The notes: a model not told the origin generated them from the sequence alone. Positions 48,532 to 57,824 are shown, numbered from the stretch's first letter. The stretch: 64,000 nucleotides of DNA from Streptomyces sp. GESEQ-4 (GCF_017948455.1 NZ_JAFFSU010000008.1:62001-126000); one strand, 5' to 3'. Numbers and translations are program-made.

Positions 48532-49718
48532 CCCAGCGCCGCCTGCCGGTCCGCAGCCGGGAGGCGTACGACGACCTGGAAGCCGCCGTCCGGGCCGCGC
48601 CCGGCGCGTGCGCTGCCCCCGCAGGCGGCGGCGCGTTCGCGGATGCCGATCAGACCGTGCCCGCCGCCCGGACCGGACGGGCCCCGTCCGTCGTCCGTCA
48701 CCACCACTCTCAATTCGTCCTCCAGCCAGTCGAGCGCGACCGTCGCGGAGGAAGCGTACGCATGCTTCACGGTGTTGGTGAGGGCCTCCTGCACGACACG
48801 GTAGGCGGCGACCTCGGTGTCCGGCGGCAGCGGGCGGGGCACGCCCGTGGTGCGCAGCGCCACGTGCAGACCGGTGGAGTCGGTGACCTGCCGGACCAGG
48901 CCGGGCAGGGCGGCCACACCCGGCTGCGGCAGCCGGTCCGTGGCGCCGTCGCGCCGCTCTTCCTTGAGCACTCCGAGGATCCGGCGCAGCTGGGACATCG
49001 CGTCCCGGCCGGTCGACGCGATCGCGTCGAACGCGGCCTCCGCGCGCGCCGGATCGCTGCGGACCACCACAGGTCCCGCCTCGGCCTGCACCACCATCAG
49101 ACTCACCGCGTGGGCCAGGATGTCGTGCATGTCCCGGGCGATCCGAGCACGCTCCTGCGCCGTCGCCCGCGCGGTGTCCGCCGCACGCTCCCGCTCCAGG
49201 CGGCGGGCCCGGTCCACCAGCGCGGCGGTGTAGGCGCGCTGGACGCGGGCGAGGATGCCGAACCCGTACGCGCAGAAGACGCTCAGCAGCTGGAAGGCGT
49301 ACTCGAAGGGGAGCTGACTGGCCTTGTGCTGCATGGTGAGGATGACTCCGAGGATCCAGCCCACCAGCATCACGCGTCGCTGCCAGACGCGGCCCTGCGC
49401 GGCCATCGTGTAGAGGACGATCAGACCGCCGTACACCACGTCCGGCGGCGGCGCGTGATAGACGGCCATCGTGGACGTGGCCGCGGACACGGCCCACGCG
49501 GTCGCGAACGGCGCCCGGCGCCGCCACACCAGCGGCACGGCGGTGGCCGCCGCGAGCAGCCAGCCCTGCCAGGTCAGCTTCTCGTCGCTGTCGCCGGGGA
49601 AGATCCACTGCAGTGAGGCGGCGAACAGCACCAGCGCGGCCAGCGCGCCGTCGACGACGTACGGATTCGCCGTGCGCAGCCGGGTGACGGCAGGCGTGAT
49701 CCAAAGCGGTGGGGACAT
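48528..49718 (-). CDS. Sensor histidine kinase, HisKA_3 type (396 aa)
   Basis: The N-terminal ~170 residues contain about five membrane helices with short loops, so the stimulus is probably sensed in or at the membrane. The dimerisation/phosphoacceptor motif RARIARDMHDILAHAVSLMVVQAEAG holds the His, and the ATP lid contains VVTDDGRGPSGPGGGHGLIGIRERA. This is the NarX/DesK-like class that pairs with LuxR-type regulators. ATG at 49718. It is divergent from the sulfatase gene across a 249-bp region. Confidence 0.93.
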   Translation of the reverse strand: MSPPLWITPAVTRLRTANPYVVDGALAALVLFAASLQWIFPGDSDEKLTWQGWLLAAATAVPLVWRRRAPFATAWAVSAATSTMAVYHAPPPDVVYGGLIVLYTMAAQGRVWQRRVMLVGWILGVILTMQHKASQLPFEYAFQLLSVFCAYGFGILARVQRAYTAALVDRARRLERERAADTARATAQERARIARDMHDILAHAVSLMVVQAEAGPVVVRSDPARAEAAFDAIASTGRDAMSQLRRILGVLKEERRDGATDRLPQPGVAALPGLVRQVTDSTGLHVALRTTGVPRPLPPDTEVAAYRVVQEALTNTVKHAYASSATVALDWLEDELRVVVTDDGRGPSGPGGGHGLIGIRERAAACGGSARAGRGPDGGFQVVVRLPAADRQAALG

Positions 49719-49774
49719 GGGCGGCTCCTCGGGGCAAGGGCCCCTCCAGTATCGCGACGGCGAAGCGGACGGAC

Positions 49775-49786
49775 CTCACCGGTGAG
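49775..49786. promoter_or_regulatory. CTCACCGGTGAG palindrome between kinase and sulfatase genes
   Basis: A 12-bp perfect inverted repeat lies 57 bp upstream of the kinase start in the 249-bp divergent region. It is a candidate binding site for the response regulator or another factor. Nothing else recognisable is seen in the gap. Confidence 0.4.
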
Positions 49787-49967
49787 AGGGATATCGTCTC
49801 TTCCGTTTGTGATCGTTCTGATGCCGTGGAGGGGGAACCTCCGCCGCGAACTTGGCCTCTCAATGGTCGAAACAGAGCGTTCACAGCGTGTGCATGGTCT
49901 TGGACCGATGGTTGCGATCACCATCGGTTCTGCTGTGTCCGCACCCGCCGTCACCCAGGAGACCCGT

Positions 49968-51743
49968 ATGCCGAGCCGCCGCCGATTCCTCACCGGGGCC
50001 GCCGCCGCGCCCGTCGCGCTCGCGGCGGCCACGGCGTGCGAGGCCGGTGACGAGGCGCGGCCCGCGCAGCCCAACAAGCCCGCCGCGGCCATGCCCGCCG
50101 CGCAGGGCCCGGCGTCGGACCGGCTCAACTTCGTGGTGATCCTCGCCGACGACCTCGGCTACGGCGAACTCGGCTCCTACGGCCAGAAACTGATCCACAC
50201 TCCGCGCCTGGACGCCCTCGCCGCCGAGGGCCTGCGCTTCACCGATGCCTACGCCGCCGCCCCGGTGTGCGCACCCTCACGCTGCTCGCTGCTCACCGGG
50301 CTGCACAGCGGACACTCCACCGTGCGGGAGAACCCTTGGGGGCCGGGCGGCCAAGGCGCCCTAACCGACCGGGACTTCACCTTCGCCGAGGCGCTGCGGG
50401 CGCTCGGCTACCGCACCGGCATCATCGGCAAATGGGGCTTCGGACCCGAGCTCCCGGACCAGCCGAGCCACCCCAACTCCCGTGGCTTCGAGGAGTTCTA
50501 CGGCTACATCGGCCACCGCCACGCCCACGACTACTTCCCCGAGTACCTGTGGCACAACGGCACCCGCGAGGAGATCCCCGAGAACAAGGACGGCGCCCGC
50601 AAGGTGTACGCCCCCCACCTGCTCCAGGACCGCGCGCTCAGCTTCATCAACGACCACCAGAGCGAGCCGTTCCTGCTCTATCTCGCCCCCACCGTGCCGC
50701 ACGCCCCCAGCCAGGACCCGGACGCCGGCGAGTACGCCGACCGGCCCTGGACCGGCCCCAACAAGCGGCACGCAGCCCAGGTCACCACCTTCGACACCCT
50801 CGTCGGCAACGTCACCGACCGGCTCACCGAACTCGGCATCGCGGACCGCACCATCGTCCTCGTCACCAGCGACAACGGCCCGCACGAAGAGGGCGGCACC
50901 GACCCCGAACTCTTCAACGGCAACGGCCCGTTGCGCGGCATCAAGCGCAACCTCTACGAGGGCGGCATCCGCGTCCCCCTCATCGCCTGGTCCCCGCAGC
51001 ACGTACGGTCCGGCACCACCGACCGCCCCACCCCGCTCACCGACCTCCTGCCCACCCTCGCCGACCTCGCGGGCGCCCCCGCCCCGACCGACGTCGACGG
51101 CCTCTCCCTCGCCCCGCTGCTGCGCGGCTCCAAGGACGTCGCCCGCCACGACAGCCTGTACTTCTACCGCAACCACGCCAGCATCACCCCCCGTTCCGAC
51201 GCCTACGACCTCGGCCGGGGCCGCCGTCTCGCCGAGGCGCTGCGCCGCGGCGACCTCAAGGCCGTGCGGTTCGCGCCCGGACAGAACCGGCGGGCACCCG
51301 ACGACCAGTGGGACGTAGAGCTGTACGACCTAGCCAAGGACCCCGGCGAACTCCACGACCTCGCCGCCGCGCGGCCCGCCCAGGCCGACGAGTTGGTGAA
51401 GCTGATGCGTGAGTCATGGGCCCCGGTGTACCGCCGCAAGCCCTTCGGCGTCCGCCTCCAAGTAACTGGCCAGGGACCGGACTTCACAGTCACCGCCACC
51501 TTCACCAACGGCTCCGCCCGCCCCTGGACCGACGCCCGCCTCGCACTACAAACGCCGAGCGGCTGGCGGATACACGCACTGGACAAGCTCTCCACCGCCC
51601 GCCTGGACACGGGCGAACACCTCACGGCCCGCTGGAAGGTCACCCCCACACAGGTCTCGACGTCCACGACACTCATCTGCCGGGCCACGACAGAGCACGC
51701 GGACGAAGAGGTGACGTACACGGCGAGCAGGAAACTGAACTGA
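49968..51743 (+). CDS. Secreted (Tat) sulfatase with C-terminal beta-sandwich domain (591 aa)
   Basis: MPSRRRFLTGAAAAPVALAA is a twin-arginine signal. NFVVILADDLGYGELGSYG supplies metal-binding Asp residues. PVCAPSRCSLLTGLHSG is the type I sulfatase signature, with C101 converted to formylglycine by FGE. GIIGKWGFG and LVTSDNGPHEEGG hold further active-site residues. Residues ~490-590 look like an NEW3/NPCBM-associated domain. It should hydrolyse sulfate esters outside the cell. The ATG at 49968 follows CAGGAGACCCGT; the frame upstream has no signal-peptide logic. Confidence 0.9.
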   Translation: MPSRRRFLTGAAAAPVALAAATACEAGDEARPAQPNKPAAAMPAAQGPASDRLNFVVILADDLGYGELGSYGQKLIHTPRLDALAAEGLRFTDAYAAAPVCAPSRCSLLTGLHSGHSTVRENPWGPGGQGALTDRDFTFAEALRALGYRTGIIGKWGFGPELPDQPSHPNSRGFEEFYGYIGHRHAHDYFPEYLWHNGTREEIPENKDGARKVYAPHLLQDRALSFINDHQSEPFLLYLAPTVPHAPSQDPDAGEYADRPWTGPNKRHAAQVTTFDTLVGNVTDRLTELGIADRTIVLVTSDNGPHEEGGTDPELFNGNGPLRGIKRNLYEGGIRVPLIAWSPQHVRSGTTDRPTPLTDLLPTLADLAGAPAPTDVDGLSLAPLLRGSKDVARHDSLYFYRNHASITPRSDAYDLGRGRRLAEALRRGDLKAVRFAPGQNRRAPDDQWDVELYDLAKDPGELHDLAAARPAQADELVKLMRESWAPVYRRKPFGVRLQVTGQGPDFTVTATFTNGSARPWTDARLALQTPSGWRIHALDKLSTARLDTGEHLTARWKVTPTQVSTSTTLICRATTEHADEEVTYTASRKLN

Positions 51744-51757
51744 CGCCGGTTAGGACA

Positions 51758-51776
51758 GCGCCCCGTTTAGGGGCGC
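51758..51776. repeat. Intergenic GC-rich palindrome (REP-like), copy 3
   Basis: GCGCCCC / GGGGCGC around GTTTA is followed by GGGGAACTGCGCGACCAGCC, the same tail as in copies 1 and 2. It lies between the convergent sulfatase and IclR genes and may help end both transcripts. Confidence 0.75.
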
Positions 51777-51829
51777 GGGGAACTGCGCGACCAGCCCCCA
51801 CCGGCCCGCAGCCAAGCGAACCGCGAAGC

Positions 51830-52573
51830 TCACGGTTGCCATCCAAGTGCCCGAGAGATCCCCCGCGCAGCGAGCCGCACCGCCGGAATCAAAGCCGGCA
51901 CCTGCGCATCCACCTGGGGCACAACGACAGACACCGCGGCCACCACCGCCCCGCCCGCGCCGCGAACCGGCGCCGCCACCGACAGCGCGTCCTCGGTGAC
52001 CTGACGGCTACTCACCGCCACCCCCGTGCGCCGCACCTCCGCCAGCACCCGCCGCAGCCGCACCGGATCGGTGACCGTGTACGGCGTGAAGGCGGCGAGC
52101 GGCCCGGAACAGTACTCCTCCTGGTACTCGGGATCACTGTGGGCCAGCAGCACGAGCCCGACCCCGGTCGCATGCAGCGGCCAGCGCGCGCCGACGCGGA
52201 TGTGCACGCCGACCGCGGAGCGCCCGGAGAGCCACTCGATGTAGACCACCTCGGCGCCGTCCCGCACCGCCAACTGCACGTTCTCGTGGGTGGCTTCGTA
52301 CAGGTCCTCCAGATACGGCAGCGCGACCTGCCGCAGCGCCAGCCCGCGCGGAGCGAGCGCGGCGACCTCCCACAGCCGCAGGCCGACGTGGTAGACCCCC
52401 GACTCGTCCCGCTCCAGGGCGCCCCACTCGGTGAGGGCGCCCACGAGCCGGTGCGCGGTGGTCAGGCTCAGCCCGGCCCGGCGGCTGATGTCCGTCAGAG
52501 ACAGCGCGGAGTGCTCGTGGTCGAACGCCGAGAGCACGGACAGCAGCCGGTCGGGGGCGGAGCGGGTGGTCAT
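51830..52573 (-). CDS. IclR-family transcriptional regulator (247 aa)
   Basis: A winged HTH at the N-terminus (SLTDISRRAGLSLTTAHRLVGALTEWGALERD) and an IclR effector domain (GLALRQVALPYLEDLYEATHENVQLAVRDG, HATGVGLVLLAH, SVAAPVRGAGGAVVAAVSV) are visible. ATG at 52573, overlapping the upstream hydrolase stop (ATGA). It is the last gene of a three-gene unit with an MHS transporter and a secreted hydrolase, which it probably regulates in response to an aromatic or related acid. Confidence 0.92.
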   Translation of the reverse strand: MTTRSAPDRLLSVLSAFDHEHSALSLTDISRRAGLSLTTAHRLVGALTEWGALERDESGVYHVGLRLWEVAALAPRGLALRQVALPYLEDLYEATHENVQLAVRDGAEVVYIEWLSGRSAVGVHIRVGARWPLHATGVGLVLLAHSDPEYQEEYCSGPLAAFTPYTVTDPVRLRRVLAEVRRTGVAVSSRQVTEDALSVAAPVRGAGGAVVAAVSVVVPQVDAQVPALIPAVRLAARGISRALGWQP

Positions 52574-53937
52574 GGGCGGGTCGTTGCGGGGTGCGCGAGG
52601 TCGTAGGGGCGGGGGTAGGCGGCGGGGCGGTAGGTCACATACCGCGGCTCGTTCGCCGGGTCCGCCAGCTCGGCCCGGGCGTTGAGGCTGCCCGGCGAGG
52701 TGTCCCAGCGTCCGGTGTCCAAGCGGTGCTCCAGGGTGTCCAGGGCGCCGATCATCTCGCCCGGGGTGAAGGTGCAGTGGCCGGGCGCGTCGACATAGGC
52801 CTGGCGCAGCAGCCGGCCCGAACCCCCGGCCGCGGCGGCCCGGCGGTAGGCGCTCTCGGCCTGTACCGGAATCAGCGCGTCGCCGGTCGTGTGGATGTTG
52901 AGCTGCGGGTCGGTGAGCCGGCCCTTGAAGGCGCTGGTGTCCCGCATCCACCGCACCGCCGGGGGATCGGCCGAGACCCGGGGCGCGCGGTTGAGCGCCG
53001 TGAGGTCGGTGCGCAGGGACAGGCCCGCCTTTCGGTACAACTCCGTCACCTCCTTGAACAGCGGGGAGCGGTGCAGCATCGCGGTGTAGTCGACGCCCGT
53101 GTTCCAGGACATGTTCCCCCCGGCACGGCTCTCCGCCTCCTGCCGCCAGGAGAATGCGGGCAACTGGAGGAGCCCCTGGAGGGCGGCGTACTGGTTGGCC
53201 TGCTGGGCGTCCCAGTCGGTGGGCGCCGGTTCGGTCTGTGTGGGGTCGTTGTACCCGGGGATGTTGTGCAGGGCGGCGGCGAGGGCGATCCGGGCGCGGC
53301 CCTCGGCGGTCTGCTGGGCCGCGGTGACCTTCGTCGTGAGCGTCTGCGCGGCACTCTGCGCCCGCGCCTGGTCGGCGAATCCGGTGAGCGGGATGCCCGA
53401 GTCGGGCGCCAGCAGCGCCTTCAGCGCGAAGACCGGGTCCAGCGTGCTGTTCCAGTTGGCGATGCCGCCCTGCACCAGGCCGCACATGGAGAGCGAACCG
53501 TCGAAGCGGTCCGCGTGCCGCTCGGCCAGCGTCGTCGTGACGAGGCCGCCGTACGAGGTGCCCCAGGCGACGGTCCGCCGGGCCGTGCCGAACTTCTCGG
53601 TGAACAGGTCGAGAGTGGCGAGCTGGTCCGGCACGGCGTCCGTGACCGCCCAGCCGTTCGTGGCGTACGAGGAGCCGATGAGGGCGTAGCCCTGGTCGAG
53701 GAGCTTGTCCAGGGTGGCCGAATCAGGCGCGTTCTGGGCGGGGTTGGGCCAGCCGGCGGCCCGGTAGCCGTGGCTGTAGAGCAGCACCGCGCCGTTCCAG
53801 TCGGCGGGTACGTCCATCATGTAGGCGGCACCCGAGGGGAGTTGGCCCTCCAGGTGGGTGTCCGTTTCTGCTGCCTGAGCTGGGGGCGCGGACACGATGC
53901 ACAGGGCAACGGCCAGTAGGGCGATACGGGTTCTCAA
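52570..53937 (-). CDS. Secreted alpha/beta hydrolase (S33-like, 455 aa)
   Basis: A Sec signal peptide (RTRIALLAVALCIVSAPPAQAAE) is followed by an alpha/beta hydrolase. The nucleophile elbow is WGTSYGGLVTTTLAE and the His lies near the end in YVDAPGHCTFTPGE. YSHGYRAAGW contains the oxyanion region. It likely releases a transportable product outside the cell for the MHS carrier encoded upstream. The TTG at 53937 is chosen because it overlaps the transporter stop (TTGA) and starts the signal peptide exactly. The substrate is unknown. Confidence 0.85.
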   Translation of the reverse strand: MRTRIALLAVALCIVSAPPAQAAETDTHLEGQLPSGAAYMMDVPADWNGAVLLYSHGYRAAGWPNPAQNAPDSATLDKLLDQGYALIGSSYATNGWAVTDAVPDQLATLDLFTEKFGTARRTVAWGTSYGGLVTTTLAERHADRFDGSLSMCGLVQGGIANWNSTLDPVFALKALLAPDSGIPLTGFADQARAQSAAQTLTTKVTAAQQTAEGRARIALAAALHNIPGYNDPTQTEPAPTDWDAQQANQYAALQGLLQLPAFSWRQEAESRAGGNMSWNTGVDYTAMLHRSPLFKEVTELYRKAGLSLRTDLTALNRAPRVSADPPAVRWMRDTSAFKGRLTDPQLNIHTTGDALIPVQAESAYRRAAAAGGSGRLLRQAYVDAPGHCTFTPGEMIGALDTLEHRLDTGRWDTSPGSLNARAELADPANEPRYVTYRPAAYPRPYDLAHPATTRP

Positions 53938-55289
53938 CGGGGGGTCCCTTCCGGGGTGGGGGTCACGGACCGGGTCTCGTGGTTCTCCAGGGCGTTCTCG
54001 CGTGTCTCGCGCAGGCGCCAGACGGTGAGCGCGGTGACGGCGGCGCCGCCGCACAGCAGCAGCGATACGGGCGTGCTGCCGCCGCCGTACGAGGCGAGCA
54101 GGCTGCTCGCGATGAGCGGTGAGAAGCCGGCGCCGACCAGCGTCGCCGCCTGGTAGCCGAGGGAGGCGCCCGTGTAGCGGACCCGGGTGCCGAACATCTC
54201 GGTGAGCAGGGCGCCGAGCGGGCCGTACATCGTCGACTGGGCGACGCCGTGGCCGAGCGCCAGGGCGAGGATCAGCAGGCCGGGGGAGCCGGAGTTCACG
54301 AGCGCGAGCACCGGGAAGGCGAGCGCGGCCGAGGCGACGGCGCCGGCGAGGACGACAGGGCGGCGGCCGACCCGGTCCGACAGGGCGGACGCGGCGGGCA
54401 GCACCAGCAGGGCGACGCAGGAGGCGATGGTCACGGCGGTGAGCACCTGCGAGCGGCTGTAACCGATGTCGACGGCGTACGAGATCATGAAGCCGGTCAG
54501 CAGTGACTGCGCGGTGAACGCGCCGATGCCGACTCCGCAGGCCATCAGCACGGGCTTCGGCCGGCGCAGCACCTCCACCACCGGCGGCTTCGCCCGCGGC
54601 TCCCGCTTGACCTGTGCGAACAGCGGGCTCTCCGCGACCTTGAGGCGTACGAACAGGCCGACGGCCAGCAGCACGATGCTCAGCAGGAACGGCACGCGCC
54701 AGCCCCAGGCGCGGAACTGGTCGTCGGGGAGGCCGGAGACGAGGGTGACCATTCCGGCCGACAGCACGGAGCCGAGCGGGGCGCCGAGCATGGTGAAGCT
54801 GGACCACATGCCGCGCCGGCCGCTCTGGGTGCGCTCGGCGTGCTCGACGACCATGAGGGTCGCGCCGCCCCACTCACCGCCGATGGCGATGCCCTGCACC
54901 ACGCGCAGCGTGACCAGCAGGACGGGGGCCCACACGCCGATGGCGTCGTAGGTCGGCAGGACGCCGATCAGGAAGCTGCCGCAGCCCATCAGGGCCATGG
55001 TCAGCAGCATCATCGACTTACGGCCGATCCGGTCGCCGAAGTGACCGAAGACGATGCCGCCCAGCGGCCGGGCGACATAGCCGGCGGCGAAGGTGCCGAA
55101 GGCCGCGATGGTGCCGACGGCCGGGTCGGCCCTGGGGAAGAACAGGTCGCCGAAGACCAGCGCGGCGACGGTGCCGTAGACGAGGAAGTCGTAGAACTCG
55201 ACTGCGGTGCCGAGCAGTCCGGACAGTGCGACGCGGCGCAACTGCCGGGTGTCGGGGGGTGGTTGAGCGGTGGAGGGGGATGGGTGCAC
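53934..55289 (-). CDS. MHS-family MFS transporter (451 aa)
   Basis: Motifs VALSGLLGTAVEFYDFLVYGTVAALVFG, GHFGDRIGRKSMMLLTMALMGCGSFLIG, RVVQGIAIGGEWGGATLMVVEHA and GWRVPFLLSIVLLAVGLFVRLKVAESPLF (in pieces) are those of MHS proton symporters for organic or aromatic acids. Twelve helices. GTG at 55289 with AGGGAG seven bases upstream; in-frame codons further upstream lack coding character. It is the first gene of the MHS-hydrolase-IclR unit. Confidence 0.89.
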   Translation of the reverse strand: MHPSPSTAQPPPDTRQLRRVALSGLLGTAVEFYDFLVYGTVAALVFGDLFFPRADPAVGTIAAFGTFAAGYVARPLGGIVFGHFGDRIGRKSMMLLTMALMGCGSFLIGVLPTYDAIGVWAPVLLVTLRVVQGIAIGGEWGGATLMVVEHAERTQSGRRGMWSSFTMLGAPLGSVLSAGMVTLVSGLPDDQFRAWGWRVPFLLSIVLLAVGLFVRLKVAESPLFAQVKREPRAKPPVVEVLRRPKPVLMACGVGIGAFTAQSLLTGFMISYAVDIGYSRSQVLTAVTIASCVALLVLPAASALSDRVGRRPVVLAGAVASAALAFPVLALVNSGSPGLLILALALGHGVAQSTMYGPLGALLTEMFGTRVRYTGASLGYQAATLVGAGFSPLIASSLLASYGGGSTPVSLLLCGGAAVTALTVWRLRETRENALENHETRSVTPTPEGTPR

Positions 55290-55369
55290 GGTGAGCTCCC
55301 TGGGGACGGGTCTCGGGCTCCCCGTGAAGCTAGGCACCTCTCGTGCGGCCGTCAATCATTTGCACAACA

Positions 55370-55795
55370 TCAATTGGGTCCGTCCTCCACGATCCGCAGC
55401 AGCAGCCCCTGCAGCGTCTCCCGCTCGTCCGCGTCCAGCGGGCCCAGCAACTCGTTGGTCACCCGCAGCCCGGCCTCGTCGGTGCCGCGCAGGAAGGAGC
55501 GGCCTTCCTCGGTGAGGACGACGATCCGGCTGCGGCGGTCGTCCGGGGCGGGGCGGCGCTCGGCGAAGCCCAGCTTCTCCAGGTCGTCGATCAGGCCGAC
55601 GATCGCGCTCGGGTCGTAGCCGAGCCGGGCACTCAGCTCGCGCTGCAGGGCGCCCTCGCCGGTGGCGAGGAAACGCAGGACCGCGTAGTGGCGCAGGCGC
55701 AGACCCGACTCCTGGAGGAAGGAGTTGAAGAGCTGACCCGAGCGCAGGCCCAGCCGGTACAGCAGGTAGCCCGTGTCCGCATGCAGCCCGCGCAT
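55370..55795 (-). CDS. MarR-family regulator (141 aa, possibly 158 aa from a non-standard start)
   Basis: A winged HTH regulator: HYAVLRFLATGEGALQRELSARLGYDPSAIVGLIDDLEKLGFAERRPAPDDRRSRIVVLTEEG (in pieces). ATG at 55795 is the first standard start, but it lacks a ribosome site. The frame upstream reads TRQHATPKPIDANEPW before WMRGLHADTGYLLYRLG and is preceded by AGGGAG at a good distance from an ATC codon (55844-55846). The true start may therefore be ATC at 55846. It is divergent from the SDR gene and probably controls it through AT-rich repeats at 55926-55950. Confidence 0.86.
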   Translation of the reverse strand: MRGLHADTGYLLYRLGLRSGQLFNSFLQESGLRLRHYAVLRFLATGEGALQRELSARLGYDPSAIVGLIDDLEKLGFAERRPAPDDRRSRIVVLTEEGRSFLRGTDEAGLRVTNELLGPLDADERETLQGLLLRIVEDGPN

Positions 55796-55925
55796 CCATG
55801 GCTCGTTCGCGTCGATGGGCTTCGGGGTGGCGTGCTGGCGTGTGATGGCGGGCTCCCTGTGCTCGATCGATGTGTCCTGCGATGTGTCCTGGTGATTTCA
55901 GCATGTCGCACACAGAGGTCATCAA

Positions 55926-55950
55926 CAACTATTGACGTTAACAATTATTG
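55926..55950. promoter_or_regulatory. AT-rich repeat region upstream of SDR (predicted MarR operator)
   Basis: CAACTATTG and CAATTATTG are near-identical half-palindromic boxes 16 bp apart, with GTTAAC between them. They lie 60 bp before the SDR gene in a stretch much richer in AT than its surroundings. Confidence 0.5.
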
Positions 55951-56009
55951 CTCTTAGCTTCGATCTCGGAAGCCGCACCTCATGTGCCACCGCTTGAAGG
56001 GACTCGCTC

Positions 56010-56927
56010 GTGCCCAGCATCGATCTCACCGGCAAGGTCGCCGTCGTCACCGGCAGCGGCCGGGGCCTCGGCCTCGCCTATGCGCACGCCCTCGCCGCCC
56101 ACGGCGCCTCCGTGGTCGTCAACGACATCGACGAGGCCGTGGCCGAGCAGGCCGTGAAGTCCATCACCGCGGCCGGCGGCACCGCCGTCGCCGAGGTCGT
56201 CCCGGTCGGCACGACCGAGGCCGCCGAGCGGCTGGTGAACCGCGCCGTCGAGGAGTTCGGCCGGCTCGACATCCTGGTCACCAACGCGGGCATCCTGCGC
56301 GACAAGGTCCTGTGGAAGATGACCGACGACGACTTCGACGCGGTGATCACCACCCACCTCAAGGGCACCTTCACCTGCGCCCGCGCCGCCGCCGTCCGGA
56401 TGCGCGAGCAGGGCGAGGGCGGCAGCCTGATCCTGGTCGGCTCCCCGGCCGGGCAGCGCGGCAACTTCGGGCAGACGAACTACGCCGCCGCGAAGGCCGG
56501 CATCGCCGCCATGGCCCGCACCTGGTCGATGGAGCTGGGCCGCGCGAACATCACCGTCAACGCGATCGTGCCGGTCGCCGCGACCGCGATGACCGAGACC
56601 ATCCCCGCCTTCGCCCCGTACGTCGAGGCCATGAAGAACGGCGAGCCGCTCCCGGACTTCCTCCGCAAGGGCGAGGGCTTCGGCACCCCCGAGGACTGCG
56701 CGGCCCTCGTCCCCTTCCTCGCCTCCGAGGCCGCGCGCGGCATCACCGGGCAGGCCATCGGCATCGGCGGCGACAAGGTGGCACTCTGGTCGCATCCGCA
56801 GGAGATCAAGGCGGCGTACGCCGACGGCGGCTGGACCCCGGACACGCTGGCCGCCGCCTTCCCGACCTCGGTGGGTGCCGAACCGCAGTCGGTGGGCATC
56901 CCCGCGCCCAAGCTGCCGGAGGCGTGA
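56010..56927 (+). CDS. Short-chain dehydrogenase, hydroxyacyl-CoA dehydrogenase-like (305 aa)
   Basis: Classic SDR: the cofactor motif VVTGSGRGLGLAYAHALAAHG, NAG in VTNAGILRDK, the catalytic Ser in VGSPAGQRGNFGQ and Y-x3-K in NYAAAKAG. KMTDDDFDAVITTHLKGTF resembles the dehydrogenase domain of peroxisomal multifunctional enzyme 2. It is likely to oxidise a 3-hydroxyacyl-CoA (inference, given the adjacent acyl-CoA ligase and MaoC genes). GTG at 56010. The stop overlaps the amidohydrolase start. Confidence 0.9.
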   Translation: MPSIDLTGKVAVVTGSGRGLGLAYAHALAAHGASVVVNDIDEAVAEQAVKSITAAGGTAVAEVVPVGTTEAAERLVNRAVEEFGRLDILVTNAGILRDKVLWKMTDDDFDAVITTHLKGTFTCARAAAVRMREQGEGGSLILVGSPAGQRGNFGQTNYAAAKAGIAAMARTWSMELGRANITVNAIVPVAATAMTETIPAFAPYVEAMKNGEPLPDFLRKGEGFGTPEDCAALVPFLASEAARGITGQAIGIGGDKVALWSHPQEIKAAYADGGWTPDTLAAAFPTSVGAEPQSVGIPAPKLPEA

Positions 56928-57814
56928 TGGCACCCCCCATGAACCTCGACGAACTCGTCGCGATCGACGTCCACACCCACGCGGAGGTCTCCTCCAAGGG
57001 GTACTCCTCCCTGGACGACGACCTGCACGACGCCTCCTCCGCCTACTTCAAGGTGGAGGGCAAGCGGAAGCCGACGATCGAGGAGACGGCCGCCTACTAC
57101 CGTGAGCGGAAGATGGCCGCCGTGATCTTCACGGTCGACGCCGAGTCCGCGACCGGCACCGCGCCCGTCCCGAACGAGGAGGTCGCCGAGGCCGCCGCCG
57201 CCAACGCGGACGTCCTCATCCCCTTCGCTTCCATCGACCCCTTCCGCGGCCGGGCGGGCGTCAAGCAGGCCCGCCGCCTGGTCGAGGAGTACGGGGTGAA
57301 GGGCTTCAAGTTCCACCCCAGCATCCAGGGCTTCTTCCCCAACGACCGCTCGGTGGCGTACGACCTGTACGAAGTGATCGAGGAGACGGGCAGCATCGCG
57401 CTCTTCCACACCGGCCAGACGGGCATCGGCGCGGGCGTGCCCGGCGGGGGCGGCATCCGCCTCAAGTACTCGAACCCGCTCCACGTGGACGACGTGGCGG
57501 CCGACTTCCCGCACCTCAAGATCATCCTGGCGCACCCGTCCTTCCCCTGGCAGGACGAGGCCCTCGCCGTCGCCACGCACAAGCCCGGCGTGCACATCGA
57601 CCTGTCGGGCTGGTCGCCGAAGTACTTCCCGCCGCAGCTCGTGCAGTACGCCAACACACTGCTGAAGGACAAGGTCCTCTTCGGCTCCGACTTCCCCGTC
57701 CTCACCCCCGACCGCTGGCTCGCCGACTTCGAGAAGCTGACGATCAAGGACGAGGTCAAGCCGAAGATCCTCAAGGAGAACGCCGCCCGCCTGCTCGGGC
57801 TGACGAAGCCATAA
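56927..57814 (+). CDS. Amidohydrolase_2-family metal-dependent hydrolase/decarboxylase (295 aa)
   Basis: IDVHTHAEVSSKG gives the H-x-H metal site, VKGFKFHPSIQGFFPND and IILAHPSFPWQDEAL further His ligands, and VLFGSDFPVLTPDRW the final Asp. This is the ACMSD/gamma-resorcylate decarboxylase-like branch, whose members decarboxylate or hydrolyse ring acids. ATG at 56927 after GGAGGCG, with GTG 56924 and ATG 56939 as in-frame alternatives. It is coupled to the SDR gene and followed by the acyl-CoA ligase 10 bases later. Confidence 0.88.
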   Translation: MAPPMNLDELVAIDVHTHAEVSSKGYSSLDDDLHDASSAYFKVEGKRKPTIEETAAYYRERKMAAVIFTVDAESATGTAPVPNEEVAEAAAANADVLIPFASIDPFRGRAGVKQARRLVEEYGVKGFKFHPSIQGFFPNDRSVAYDLYEVIEETGSIALFHTGQTGIGAGVPGGGGIRLKYSNPLHVDDVAADFPHLKIILAHPSFPWQDEALAVATHKPGVHIDLSGWSPKYFPPQLVQYANTLLKDKVLFGSDFPVLTPDRWLADFEKLTIKDEVKPKILKENAARLLGLTKP

Positions 57815-57824
57815 GGGGTCGTAG

